Assembly (NCBI GenBank): GCA_904066235.2
Contig: CAJFCV020000005.1
Location: 7,869,501-7,933,500 of the forward strand
Length of the DNA: 64,000 nucleotides
From: Bursaphelenchus xylophilus
Taxonomy: Eukaryota > Nematoda > Chromadorea > Rhabditida > Aphelenchoididae
Direction of reading: 5' to 3'
Part shown: positions 1 through 11,752 of the stretch, one piece after another
How the letters are laid out: each line of letters opens with the position of its first letter
Numbering within the stretch: position 1 is the stretch's first letter
Translations under genes and position numbers: made by a program
The notes under the pieces: generated by a model
The model's database searches: none
Told to the model about the DNA's origin: nothing
The model's input: the letters and a program-made list of their open reading frames with translations, nothing else

Positions 1-843
1 TCTTTGCGGTTTCAGGGTCGTAATTCCGCCTTTTTCAAATTCTGTCGCTGTTTTTCCTCGTAGCATGCCAGAAGGGCACCTAAGGAAACCACTAAGCCAA
101 ATAACTTACTTTGCTTCAGCGCCAACGGCGAGAAAATTGCAAAATATTGCGTGAATTTATAATTTTGTCGCAAAGAAAATCTCCAAAATTTCGGTTTTTT
201 CAACTTTTTTCCAAATTGTGGAAAGTTTTCAAAATAATTTTTTGGCACAAGATTTATAGTACACTGGTACACATTTGGGCCAAATATGGCACAGTTTTAC
301 TGAAAACCACAAAAGTTACAGTGATTTTAGAAGTGCATTTATAATTTTGTCGAGCAGTGTACCGTCTACAGTATTGCTTCGGATTATCAAAACAACGGCA
401 CAAACCCAAAAAAAAATTTGGCCGGGCCTTAACCATGAACAAGGTCATCAACCTTGACTGATGCCTGAGGGCATATGTGCAAAGTAAAAAATAGTGGAAT
501 TGGTGTGTATCGATATAGTTATCCTAGTCCAGTTGCATATGGCGGCAATTTCTAACATAAACCGCATTTAAAGCACAATAATTATGGGTGGCCATTTTTT
601 TTGACCAGGCCAAAAGAACATATTGCCCCAGTACGTGCTAGGCCAGCACTACAGTACCACAAGCGTAAAGTCACACATCTTAGTATTCCATAAGCTTTAC
701 AATGATTCCATATTTATCTTCCTACGACCACTCTCTTCTGCCACTCTCTTCTGCGTTAGAGCGCATCACTAAAGACAGAGAGACGGAGTGAGGAGCGCAT
801 ATTGCATGCATGAAAAATAAGATCCAAGCTGCAGAAATCTTAC
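1..843. other. Non-coding stretch, no gene seen
   Basis: AT-rich sequence with only short unrelated open frames. It lies where the third and fourth exons of the minus-strand receptor at 844-1430 would be expected, but no frame shows the TM5 or TM6-TM7 segments seen in its relatives. Confidence 0.6.
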
Positions 844-1430
844 CGCATCCGCGACGTGAAACCACACCCCAAATGGCAAGTCGATTCCATTTGCTTGCAG
901 CAGTCGATGATAAGTGAACTTGTTGCCGTTGTCGAACGATGCAATAAGTAAGCCGAACAAAATGCAGTTCATGGCTTCGAGAAGACCCAAAATCCCGAAA
1001 ACCCCGCCGGGAAAACGGAGACTAGCTTCACAAACTACAGTATAACGATAGACAAAAAAACTTATGACTGCAACCACACAATTCTGCATGCTAATCAGCC
1101 ATATGAACACCAAGGTGATGCCAAAAAACCCGTCGTTACTGACAAAGAAGCCTTTATTGTAATAGAAGACGCTATCGTGTACGATGTCGAAAGTCTGCAC
1201 ATAAATAACCGATAAGTATCATAAAGCCGTCAGAAATCACTTACCAACACACTAACAGTATTTATAACGTTAAAAAGACAATTGGAGAGGCAGATGAACA
1301 CCAAAGGAAATTTATATCTTTTCATCTGATGACCCGAATAATATATGGCCAAGTAGAGTAGGAAAAAATTTGATATGACAGATAAAACGTTGATATGGTA
1401 GATGACCAAAACATGTTTATCAAATAGCAT
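844..1430 (-). pseudogene. Serpentine chemoreceptor, 5' half only
   Basis: Two exons are visible on the minus strand: 1430-1245, starting at MLFDKHVL and ending at a GTAAGT donor, and 1194-844, ending at a GTAAGA donor. They encode TM1-TM2, with the motif SGHQMKRYKF, and TM3-TM4. Exon sizes and phases match the complete receptor genes at 2650-3897 and 6091-7751, which go on with a 177-nt exon and a last exon holding TM6-TM7. Those two exons are not found downstream to the window edge. Str-superfamily (Srd/Str-like) receptors are neuronal 7TM proteins for odorants and pheromones. An upstream in-frame Met at 1472 is possible, but the shorter start aligns better with the relatives. The gene is either 3'-truncated or split by a long intron that leaves the window; I favour truncation. 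Confidence 0.6.
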
Positions 1431-1472
1431 GGTCTTTCTTCTAAAGCGCCTCAAACATTCGTCCACGCACAA

Positions 1473-2649
1473 GATTTATTGTATTACCAATCCCTGCCTC
1501 GAATTATACTTTCAGCCTCCAATTGCGAAAAATATTCTGAGTGGTGGAACTACAGTCTGTTTCGGGCCTGTAAACAGACTGTGAGACGTAGATTACAGGC
1601 CGAGCCAAAATTACTTTCGGCCCGCGAGTCGGCCCATGTCCAAATAAGGCCAAAAATAGCAGAACCAATATTAAAAATAGTTAGAATTCAAACACCGAGC
1701 AAGGTTGTAGGCTGCCAGCAGAATTCCAAAGATAAGGCGCCAGAAACTTCTTCATGGCCTCACGTTGTCAACCCGACCCATGGTCTTGAAGGGGTACGAT
1801 AGAAATATTATAGGAGCAGCGTAAATTTAGGTGCGTACGTGCAATACAACCAAACTGCAAATTGTTTTTCTTAGGTGGAACTGTTTCGGCTTGCGTCATG
1901 CTTTGTAGTATGCTCCAAACACGAAAACGGTCGTTTGCCTAAAGTTAAGGGGTGCAGTTGCCTAAGGCCGATAGGATTTGTCAACAACATACTATGTCGG
2001 TTGAGGTCTTACAAGACTGCATGAATCGACAACAGGGTGTTAATATTCACACGCCTTATATGGTGTAGTCCGTACATTGATATAGTCGTTCAGAATGGTA
2101 GCATGCATTACTACTGAAAATCCTCGGTTCCTCACTCACTGGTTCGGACACCGTTCAGCCGGAAGAGTCTCGGAATAAATCCCTCGACGTGTTCCTAAAA
2201 TACCCAACCCAAACAACAACTCCCAACGATAGACAACACACGATTTATCACCTCAAACCCGAATACAATATTAATAAACGAATACCAATCGGATCTAATA
2301 TCACTGGTGAATCTTCTGGCCCGAGCGGTCCTCGACACTTCTCGGCCGTTTCCCACGTGCAGTCTCCCACCAAGTGTCCAGATTGTCCCCATAATTCCCA
2401 TTTCCACGGCTTGCGACGGAATGCCAATGCTGTCAATCTGATCGCTTCGAGACTCGGCAGTGGTCCAAATGCCTCCCGGTTGTACTCATTTTCAAATGAA
2501 GCTTATTTTGCGCTGCACTTATTTTCTTATATTTATTGCCTTTTCGAGACATTTTACACACCAATATTTTTTATTAAAATATCAGATATGCTATATTTAT
2601 TAACAAGATATGTGGGTGTGATAGATACATGAGGTTTTCTAGGGGTTAT
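1473..2649. other. Intergenic, no supported gene
   Basis: A 147-codon plus-strand frame at 2189-2632 has no recognisable domain, signal peptide or splice context and is probably chance. A 10-bp inverted repeat (1553-1562 with 1572-1581) is present. Confidence 0.5.
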
Positions 2650-3897
2650 TCAGCGTCGGCGCGGCGCAGAGAGTGAAAACACACTCTCATTCGTCGACTC
2701 AGCGGCGGTGGGGTTTCGAAGGCGGAGCATCTTTCGCACCGCCCGACGGAAACTTGGGATAAGGTAGATGGTCATAACCGCGTCCACAGTCGGCAAAGAA
2801 CTCTCGAAAATGCTTGTCAAAATTGGAGTGTACAAGTCACCTGGCCATGCATACACAGCGACAATCCTTACCATGGTGGGGAAGATTAATGTCAAAAAAG
2901 GTGCGGTGCCCTGAAAAGATCCCTTTCAATCTAGAGAAATTAAAGACCGTTCGTTTTAACGTATCGTTGCTGCTGTAGTAATATGCCTGGGTGGCTGAGC
3001 ATTCGCTCAGAAATTGGTTAAGTTGCCACTCTATGAGCAAGGTTTCTCTTACTCTCCTACTCCACGCTTACCAGAAACACCATCAGTTTGTTGAGCTGAG
3101 TGTGAAACCTGAGAGTTGACATCCCCATATTGAGTCGGTTTTCTTGCAACGTCTTATAACATTGATTAGACATGACTGCCATTATACAGTAATCCCCAAA
3201 AGTCAGAACACAGAGTAAGCACAGATGAATGGAATGGAACGGATCTTTCTAAACAATATTTGAAGGTTATAATATGCCAACAACTTACCAGCGAAACCAC
3301 GTTAAACGCGACTGAACTCGGGTATATCCCTCCGATTTTCCGCAAGATTGATCGAAACATCAACTTTCCGTCATCATCAAATGCCATGGCCAGAGAAATA
3401 CATGTCGCGAAGTTGAAGGCTTCCAGAAAACATAAAATTATTGTCGTCTGAAGCTTCTTCTTGGGACGACAAATGAAGCCGTAGCGAACTACAAAAAACA
3501 TCAAAGCCATTGTGAGTCGTGTGTACGTGAGGAAGAACCAGGAAGTCGTGAGGATACCCGAAATCGGATTCCCAACATTCTCGAGGAACCCGCTGTTCAA
3601 AAGGAAAATGTGCCTTTCGGAGACGTTTATGGTCTGAAAACTAACAGTGAACAACTCGGCAATAGTGCCACAGTGCCACCTACATAAAAAATATCAACTT
3701 ACCACAACTGCAAAGGTATTTGTAAAGCTGAACAGTATGTTCGTCCATGCGGTAAGGCACAAGATTGGCCGGTACTTCCGCATCTGATACCCACATTTGT
3801 TGACGGACAACATTACCAAAAAGAGGTTGGAGAGCACCGAGGAAGCGTTCAATATATAGGCAATTCCAATGTGAAATTGACGGATATTACCTCCCAT
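2650..3897 (-). CDS. Serpentine chemoreceptor, Str superfamily-like, 325 aa
   Basis: Four exons on the minus strand: 3897-3703, 3633-3289, 3248-3072 and 2910-2650. All junctions are GT-AG and phases close to 325 residues. Exon 1 carries TM1-TM2 with NKCGYQMRKYRP. Exon 2 carries TM3-TM4. Exon 3 carries TM5 (HLCLLCVLTFGDYCIMAV) and the third intracellular loop ending HTQLNKLMVFL. Exon 4 carries TM6-TM7 and a Ser/Arg-rich tail after FRRAVRKML. The length is usual for nematode Str/Srd receptors. It would act as a G-protein coupled receptor in sensory cilia; the ligand cannot be inferred. It is the closest relative of its truncated neighbour and of the gene at 6091-7751, so a local family expansion is likely. 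Assignment to one sr- subfamily is not secure. Confidence 0.85.
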
Positions 3898-5333
3898 TCA
3901 GGTGGAGTGAGACAATAAATGCCCTAAAAAGGTTAAATAAGAATGTGATATTCTTCAGAGCATGGCTGGTATGCTACAAAACTTTAGCAAAGAAGGACCA
4001 AAAGTGTTTACGTTGTAATGATTATAATACACTTGAAGACCTATAAAACATCCGTAAAACGCGGGTTCTGAATTTCAGAAGTCACGTAATAACTTATTTA
4101 GATTTTCTGTGGGTTTCTATGTATCTAAAGGCAGAGGGAAGTACAAATTGCTGAAAATTTAAACAAGAATTGGGCCTATCTTAGAAAAAAGAAAATTACG
4201 AGAATTCAGCGAAGACTTGGAATTTGGAAGCAAGATTTACTGTGCAGTAATTTATGCTCAAACAGTAAAAACTGAAATAAATGTGGTACAATTACCACAC
4301 GATCAATCCCATGTACAAAAACCGAGACTAAAAAAATATCCGTTTCCGCAGCCTGTGCTGCCCGAAGAATTTTGGCCTTAAGCGTTTCCTCGTGGCCTCA
4401 AAAAGCCAAAGAATTACTGTGTAATATCTTCACTACCTTTTAAAGAAATTTCAATTCCTCGGACTGCGGATACCAATATCTTTTTACACCAATGTCTCTT
4501 CCGAATACAATTTCAAACATTTTCCTACAGTTTCTCGCCAAACTTGATGGATTGTAGCCACAACGGCTGGATCTTGTTTTGTAGTAACATTGGCATCACT
4601 TTCTCTATCCACTCTCCTGGCTGACTCATTTATTTTGACCGTGTACATCTTCTACGCGTACATTTCTCGAGATGTGCACATAGATTGTTATAATCGAACG
4701 AGGAGGCGATTTCTACAAAAATTGTAGCATTTCTTGAGTGTATAGCGTACGTTCAGAGTACAACCAGACATCACAGACCACTACGGACCGGCCCGTCGAA
4801 TCATTTAACAAGCCGCTGACCGGATCTTGGATATTTCCACCCGGCAACGAATCAAAATCTGCCAGAATGCCCTCGAGTTTTGACCGCTAAGGAGACTAGG
4901 GTTTGGAATTTGCGCCGGTAGACAGAACTTTGTCATCTCTCCACTTTTTTCACCACGGTGGATGGTTTAGTTTTCTACCATTATGTACTTCAACATTAAA
5001 ACAGATGCTTTGGATGTCGTTAAGTCAGGTCATCTTTCCGCCGAGTTTAGGTTTCAGGTCTAACAGAGTGTGTAAGCCATTTAGAGGGTTGGCCTACGCA
5101 GTATTTAGACAATTCCGACCCTTGATCAATCAGTTTTCCGACGGTGATTTGTAACGGTCAAGATATGGCTCGAACGCAATCGCGGAAATTGCTAGAAAAC
5201 GCGTAAGTCCATTTGGTCATAATCAAATTTATTGCAACGATCACCCTTTTTCTCTGCATTAAATTTGCCGTTTGGTAATAGCATCCTCGCACACACAAAT
5301 CGTCGATCAATTGCCCCATTCCAACTCCTTCAA
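3898..5333. other. Intergenic, no gene seen
   Basis: Short frames only. The 83-codon frame at 4903-5154 lacks any recognisable feature. Confidence 0.5.
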
Positions 5334-5639
5334 ATGGAGAACTCAAACGCGTCATTTGTACCTTTCAAGACGGAAGGTTTGTCGGTAAATCACAAGAAGA
5401 ACCATGTATTGTATGTTTTCACCTCTTAATTTAGCTCCATTTCTTGTTAATTTTATTACTTGTTATTTCCGTTCAGTGACATTCCACTAAACTTGAAGCT
5501 TTATAAGAATGAGCTCATCGAGGAGGACAGATGCAAGCGGCCACAAGAGAAGTGCCTTCAATGGATGTGTTGTGCTTTTACCACCGGCTTTATAACAGAA
5601 TGCGGGCGTCTGTTAGCTCGGTGTTTGTGTTCAGCTTGA
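5334..5639 (+). CDS. Small Cys-rich protein, 79 aa, unknown
   Basis: Two exons, 5334-5410 and 5477-5639, are joined by a 66-bp GT-AG intron (GTATGT...TTCAG) with phase 2. An AATAAA-type signal follows about 38 bp after the stop (TTATAATAAAGTC). The first half is hydrophilic and starts MENSNASFVPFKTEG. The second half holds seven Cys, in a pattern C-x6-C-x4-CC-x8-C-x7-C-x-C around CLQWMCCAFTTGFITECG. No signal peptide is seen. The Cys-dense hydrophobic C-terminus could be a palmitoylated membrane patch or a metal or disulfide module; I do not recognise the family. Coding status rests on frame, splice sites and poly(A) signal only. Confidence 0.55.
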
Positions 5640-6090
5640 AACATAAGAATGTCTATCTATGAGGTTCTTTTGTTATAATAAAGTCATCAAAAATGTTTCT
5701 ATAAATTTCCTGCGTTTCTTTTTTTTTATTTATCGATACCTACGGCCTACAAGAAGACTACATAATATGTAAATAAAAAAATGTGTAAGTTCATTGCACA
5801 TACTCCTTGCAGCTTTCCTGAGTCAAGTAATGTGACATTCAATTCACAAATTTGTCATGTCTAAGGTTTCGACTTCACAATACACATACGTACGGCCGAT
5901 ACGACCAAAAGTCGGATATAATCGACATTTTTTTGTAGATGGTTCTGCCATTTTAAGTCCTTTTTCTGTTTGTACTCTTAAACGCCTCCATGCATTCATT
6001 TTGTATCGCGGTGCGAGCAATTGACTCTAACAATAAGTCATTCTTCTTGGAAGGATGCTTTCCAATTGCCATTAACCCCGTTCGGTTGCC
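5640..6090. other. Intergenic, nothing seen
   Basis: AT-rich spacer holding the poly(A) signal of the small upstream gene and the promoter region of the next receptor. No element recognised. Confidence 0.5.
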
Positions 6091-7751
6091 ATGTATATTG
6101 ACGGGCATGTTCTAACCGTGTACCTAATTAATGCTTCATCAATTTTGCTGAATCTAATTTTGATTTATTTGACCGTCTATAAATGCGGTTATCCTATGAA
6201 GAAGTATCAAGTATGTACTATCATAAGTTGCAGTTTCCACGCAATTTTCAGCGCTGCTAACACGGTTACTGTGCTGGTAAGTATAAGAATACGACTTTGC
6301 GGACTTCCAGAGACCTCTCGGAGGGGGATTTCTTTGATGGTTATTAAAAATAAACCCTTGACTGCTTGGAGGTTGCTTTAATATATTTAGTACTGTTACA
6401 TTTTCAGACGGTCTATTTCATTGAGAATTTGTCCTTCAACTTCAACAAGGGACTTCCCAGCGGAATCAACTCTACCATCTCGTTGATTATTACACACGTT
6501 TGGTTCTTTTGTCTCCACAATTGTACTTCCGCAATTGTGGTGTGCTTCGTATTTCGATGGGCGATTTTTTGCCAAAAGGACGGCTTTAGCACTAAAAAAA
6601 TCTTCGGGTTCCTCTTCCTATTAGTGCTAATTAACTTTATCACCGGTTGCCTTTACTTTTTTTGCTTTGACATTAACAGCCGGTTGGAACGGTACCTAAA
6701 ACGTTTGCTGGCGCTGGGAGTTGCAGAGGCAGCGGATACGCCATATACGGCTGTGGATTCGGTAAGATGAAGTTCTTGGGTCCATTTTTAGTTGTATAAG
6801 GGAAGCGTTCTTGTAGCAGGGACGCCTTGCAAATTTCTTACAAGGGAATGGTCTGAACTTCCCCCAGCGTTTAGGAAAATGACTAGTACAGGTGGATAGA
6901 GCAGCTCGACTTTGGTAGAAAAAGGCAATTTCCAGCTGCAAAATAAGCACGGCCGACGAGAAAAACCGACCGAAAGTTCCGAAAAAATTTCCTCTTTCTC
7001 TTCTCTCGGAAAAGAAGAGGAGCATCCAGTGGTTCGGTTGGTCGAGTGGATAGGTTTAGAGTGTTAGAGTGTTAGGTTTACAACCGGTGTGGAAACTAAA
7101 ACGGCCCAATCCTTTGTATTTTCGTTAAGACACAAACTGAGAATCAAACACGTTCCTTTGCCAGGCTTCTCTGCCGAGGTTCGCTGCTATCAGTGCATTC
7201 TGACCACTTTACACTAGTTTAAGTACATTGTTTCCAGAATTCCACCGCATACGTCGCATTCTACACAGCACTTTGTTCATTAAAAGTGATCTATTATCTC
7301 ATAATGGTATACTGCGCCCATCAAACATTTAACAAATTCCATGAACTCAAGGCCAGGATGAGTTCAACGACACTTCAATTTAACTTCAGATTCAACAGTC
7401 TAATGGTCTACATGGTAGTTTTGAGTTTTATTTTTCTCTGAAGAGCTTGTTGATTAGTAAAATCTTATAAAAAATAATTTCCAGGGCGCCTTTCCCTTCT
7501 GCGCTTCATTCATCCCACCCTTGTTGACTGCCTTAAACAGGTACGTGTTGCAACTCCCTCGCAGGTACAACGCAATTGCTGTCAGCATTTTCAACAGCTT
7601 AATGCCTTTGGCTAGTGCTCTGTTGATCTTCCACTTCCTACCCTGTTACCGTCGAAAGTTCGTGACATTACTAAAGGAGTTTCTGTCAGGAAGGGAAGAC
7701 AAAACAAATGACAAGGTGTTCTCAATGTCGCAGAGAGAATCAAAGAGCTGA
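6091..7751 (+). CDS. Serpentine chemoreceptor, Str superfamily-like, 327 aa
   Basis: Four exons: 6091-6276, 6408-6761, 7238-7414 and 7485-7751. Phases are all 0 and give 327 residues. Exon 1 encodes TM1-TM2 with YKCGYPMKKYQ, exon 2 encodes TM3-TM4, and exon 3 encodes TM5 plus the loop ending FRFNSLMVYM. Exon 4 encodes TM6-TM7, LLIFHFLPCYRRKFVTLL and a Ser-rich tail. Exon 3 is exactly 177 nt, as in the genes at 2650-3897 and 58682-59931. Introns 2 (476 bp) and 1 (131 bp) are longer than in the neighbours. It would be a 7TM G-protein coupled receptor in the ciliary membrane of sensory neurons, ligand unknown. Confidence 0.85.
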
Positions 7752-8460
7752 TTTAAGAATTGCTGACATTGATGATAGAAGAAATAAAAATAAAATAAAA
7801 ATAGTAACAATTTTGTTGGTTCTAGCGTAATATTTCCCACTTCTGTTGGGAATACCACTAATGTGAACTGGGCTTTTTCGGAACTGACAAATCAAGTTTA
7901 AGTTCGTTTTATGCCCCAACGCTCAAGTTTCTAACAACAAGGCTGTAACGGTGACGGGATACTCGGAAAGCAAAGTAAAAGTCAAGAGAACTCTAGGGCA
8001 CATTAAAGCCGCTGGTTCACCGTCAATACGCGACGCGACAGTCATATACGTCGCCAGAATCGCTGAAAATGTCGTCGGTTCGACTGAGGAAAGCAAAAAG
8101 ACCTGACCTGCCCAGTCTCCAGGAAGATATCTTATTAAACAGCATTGTTCATTTTCCGTAGTATTCGCCTCAAACAGTTCACAACAGAACGAATCCTCAA
8201 GTCCTGAAGGGATCGGTATGTATCCACATCCTAGGCCTTCCGAGGTATCGGCTGTTCAAATAGAACATATATTTTTCCTTCCGCTGAATTTTCCGCTGGC
8301 GTCTCGATAGCTGATTAACCCGCTTTGAAAACGTTCTTATTGGACCATCTGTGGACTTTCCGTGGTTATTCTAAAGTGCACTCAGTGTTTCACCCACAAA
8401 TCCAGCTGAATCAACATGCCAAATATGTGACTTTAGCCGGCGGTAACTTCTTACAACACC
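7752..8460. other. 5' flank of pel copy 1
   Basis: No gene. The last part (about 8140-8460) resembles the upstream flanks of the other pel copies, for example the segment around TCACCCACAAATCCAGCTGA before the TATA box, so it belongs to the duplicated unit. Confidence 0.55.
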
Positions 8461-8470
8461 GTATAAAAGC
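8461..8470 (+). promoter_or_regulatory. STATAWAARS motif / TATA box of pel copy 1
   Basis: GTATAAAAGC lies 40 bp before the ATG and matches STATAWAARS exactly, a motif reported upstream of Bursaphelenchus xylophilus gland effectors. It contains a plain TATA box, so core-promoter function alone is also possible. Confidence 0.7.
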
Positions 8471-8509
8471 TCACAAATTTTTGGTTATTCATCATATCAG
8501 GTATCAAAG

Positions 8510-9342
8510 ATGGCCTTGTTCTCCCTTGCCGTTTTGGCATTCTCAGTTGTAGCGGTCGATTCCGCTGCTTGGCCCAACCCTTCTGGGTCAACCAAAGTCC
8601 CAAAGAAGATGGTGATTAAAGCCGGTCAAGTCTTCGACGGAAAGAACCAGCGATTTGTCAGCGGCTGGGGCGGTGGTGACCAAGAAGAAGGACAAGACCC
8701 CATCTTTGAACTTGAAGCAGGAGCTTCGATCAAGAATGTTGTCATTGGAGCCCCCGCAGCCGATGGTATCCACTGTTTGGGATCTTGTGACATCACAAAC
8801 GTCTTCTGGGAGGATGTTGGAGAAGATGCCGCTACTTTCAAAGGCAAGGCTTCAGACAAGTACAACATCATCGGCGGAGGAGCAAAGAAAGCTGATGACA
8901 AGGTCTTCCAACACAACGGAGGCGGCACTGTTACCATCAAGAACTTTGATGTAGGTTGAAGAAGAGTTCAAGACTTTCAAAATACTTTAATTTTTTCCGA
9001 AATCTGTTTGCAACCTTAATTCCTTACATTTAGGCCCAAGACATCGGAAAGCTCTACCGATCTTGCGGAAACTGCAAATACAATGGATTTGACCGTCACG
9101 TCGTTATGGATGGCGTCACCGTTTCTGGAAAGATGAAGGTCCTCGCCGGTGTCAACGGTAATTACGGCGACACTGCAACCCTCACGAATGTGAAAATCCC
9201 AGCCGGCGGCGTGGCTTGTGAGAACTTCAAAGGAGTCAACAACAACAGTGTTGAGCCAGTTGGAGTGGCCTCTTACAAACAGGGACAAGATGGCGATGGC
9301 AAGGTTTGCATCTACAAGAAGGCTGATGTTGGTGCCATCTAG
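8510..9342 (+). CDS. pel: Pectate lyase PL3, copy 1
   Basis: Two exons, 8510-8950 and 9034-9342, around an 83-bp intron (GTAGGT...TTTAG), encode 249 aa. A signal peptide ([19 protein letters not shown]) is followed by the PL3 blocks: [42 protein letters not shown] and [14 protein letters not shown]3 enzymes cleave de-esterified polygalacturonate by calcium-dependent beta-elimination on a parallel beta-helix. In nematodes they are secreted from pharyngeal glands during plant feeding. The 249-aa length is normal. Exons and intron are nearly identical to copy 5, with the only mature-protein difference being the last residue (Ile versus Val). AATAAAATTT lies about 50 bp after the stop. Confidence 0.95.
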
Positions 9343-10857
9343 GGAACATACAACTGTTTGGCCATCCCAAAAAGCTAATTTATTTGCGTAAATAAAATTT
9401 ATAGACTCATTACAAGTTTTTAATCGCCCTCTTGTTGTCCGTTTTCATAAAACCCAGTGCACGGCAACCCGAAGTGTTTCCTGGCTCATTTCGAGGCCTC
9501 GCCCATTTTGTATCGGTTGAAATCAAACGAAATGCCACAAACGAATTTTTCGTGCGATCTTGCGACCGAAAAATATTTTTCTCGGAATTATTTTATTTCT
9601 CTTGTCAATTTTGGCACTTCGTTTGGACGAAACTCAAAAGTGGGCGGGAAACATTTTTTTCTATTTTGGGTTGCCGTGTCCTTTCTTCAAACGATTCCGG
9701 GTCCGTCTAGTTTCACAGGTATTAGCGGCACAACCTCCCTACTGATAGACTTCAAGCGCACGTCAATGAAGCGCATTTCCTGAACCGCTTCGAACCTGCG
9801 GAATGTCACAGAATTATCGGTGTATTTTTTGCCCGAAAGAAATGATCCTTCTCGAGAAGCAAGAACAAAGATAGGAATACTTTTTCTCGATAGTGACATT
9901 TCTTGGTGAACGAATCACCAAAAAGGGGATGGGCCCTTTTTCTGTCTTGGTTTGACATGAAACCTAGAATGCCACAGTTACAGTCGAGATTTTATTGATA
10001 GGCCGCAAACCCAACACAAATAAGATACCAATAGACCAAATGTTTCATCAGTGCCCAACACGCGACCGCTCTCTAACCTTTCGTTCTCATCAGCCTCCTT
10101 TTCCAATCCCCAATTCTCCTCTCTGCTACCCTCGTTGCTCTCTTACAGTAGGATGCGCATTGTCGTTGCGAGACCAATTGAGTGTCCAGATGTCCGAGTT
10201 ACCACAGTTCATAGTTCATTTGGCAACACTAACGCCATACGAACTTCTGTTGCAGTCTCGGTGCTGTAAACATGAAGAAGCGGTAAGAAAAGGGACATAC
10301 TATCCCAAACTGTTCATGAACCTGAAGGTATCAAATGTGGTTGTTGACATTAACATTTCCCTCATTCAAACAGCCTCGACCAGCTAAAGCATTTCTTCTC
10401 TTTCATCGGTGTCCAATTCCGGAGAACCGTCTTCATCGGTTTCTTCTACTAAAAATTGTCATCTCGTAAAAGTGCCTGGAAAAATTTTTATTGAGCAAAA
10501 AGGTGTTCCCATTGATTTCAAAAAGACATCTTACCCGACAAACGGCTCGCAAAAGTTCATTTTCTGTAGTATTCACCCCAAACAGTTCACAAGTAAGCGA
10601 ACCGTCCGTCTCTGAAGGGATCAATCTGTTTCCAGCATACTAGACCTTCCGTGATATCCTGTTCAAACATAACCATATTCAGTTCCGCTTGCGTCTCGAT
10701 AGCTGTTTATTATCAACCCGCTTTGAAACGTTCCTATTGGACCATCTGTAAACGTTCCGTGGTTATTCAAAAATGCCCTCAGTGTTTCACCCACCAATCC
10801 AGCTAAGTCAACATGCCAATTATGTGACTTTAGCCGGCCATGCTTTTTTACAGCACT
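9343..10857. repeat. Duplicated pel intergenic flank, unit 1-2
   Basis: No gene. Two blocks recur around other copies. Block R2 (about 9465-9700, with TCGGTTGAAATCAAACGAAA) recurs at 13070-13260 and inverted at 15960-16150. Block R1 (about 9980-10390, with CAAACCCAACACAAATAAGA) recurs at 11970-12390, inverted at 12430-12960, and at 18965-19640. The 130-codon frame at 9995-10387 lies in R1, is not preserved in the other copies, and is rejected as a gene. Confidence 0.75.
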
Positions 10858-10867
10858 GTATAAAAGC
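10858..10867 (+). promoter_or_regulatory. STATAWAARS motif / TATA box of pel copy 2
   Basis: GTATAAAAGC 46 bp before the ATG, within the conserved upstream block shared by the pel copies. Confidence 0.7.
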
Positions 10868-10912
10868 CCCCAAATTTTTGGTTATTCATCAATTTGATAT
10901 CAGGTATCTAAG

Positions 10913-11752
10913 ATGGCCATGCTCTCCCTTGCCGTTTTGGCATTCTCAGTTGTAGCGGTCGATTCCGCTGCTTGGCCCAACCCTTCTGGGTCGACTAAAG
11001 TCCCAAAGAAGATGGTGATTAAAGCCGGTCAAGTCTTCGACGGAAAGAACCAGCGATTTGTCAGCGGCTGGGGCGGTGGTGACCAAGAAGAAGGACAAGA
11101 CCCCATCTTTGAACTTGAAGCAGGAGCTTCTATCAAGAATGTTGTGATTGGAGCCCCCGCAGCCGATGGTATCCACTGCTTGGGATCTTGTGACATCACA
11201 AACGTCTTCTGGGAGGATGTTGGAGAAGATGCCGCTACTTTCAAAGGCAAGGCTTCAGACAAGTACAACATCATCGGCGGAGGAGCAAAGAAAGCTGATG
11301 ACAAGGTCTTCCAACACAACGGAGGCGGCACTGTTACCATCAAGAACTTTGATGTAGGTTGGAGAGGAGTTCAAGACTGTCAAATAACTCTTTGACTTAG
11401 TTTTTGTCAAAATCTTTTTGCAAGCCTAATTCTTTTCATTTAGGCCCAAGACATCGGAAAGCTCTACCGTTCTTGCGGAAACTGCAAATACAATGGATTT
11501 GATCGTCACGTCGTCATGGATGGCGTCACCGTTTCTGGAAAGATGAAGGTCCTTGCCGGTGTCAACGGTAATTACGGCGACACTGCAACCCTCACGAATG
11601 TGAAAATCCCAGCCGGCGGCGTGGCTTGTGAGAACTTCAAAGGAGTCAACAACAACAGTGTTGAGCCAGTTGGAGTGGCCTCTTACAAACAGGGACAAGA
11701 TGGCGATGGCAAGGTTTGCATCTACAAGAAGGCCGATGTTGGTGCCATCTAG
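10913..11752 (+). CDS. pel: Pectate lyase PL3, copy 2
   Basis: Exons 10913-11353 and 11444-11752 with a 90-bp intron encode 249 aa. The signal peptide begins [11 protein letters not shown], and the second Met is an alternative start. The mature protein is the same as copy 1, including [14 protein letters not shown] and RSCGNC. The intron differs from copies 1/5 and 3/4 and ends TTTCATTTAG, closest to that of copy 7, so introns mark sublineages that the exons have lost. The gene ends in the shared TAG plus GGAACATACAAC 3' UTR start, with AATAAAATTTC following. Predicted role: secreted plant-wall pectate lyase. Confidence 0.95.

Noticed and set aside
8626..8940. A 104-codon antisense frame repeated opposite every pel exon 1 (also 11029-11343, 13777-14091 and others)
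   Set aside because: It is a shadow of the pel coding strand; its conservation is forced by near-identical pel exons, and it has no signals of its own.
9995..10387. A 130-codon frame in pel flank R1
   Set aside because: It is not kept open in the other R1 copies; the sequence is a duplicated non-coding flank.
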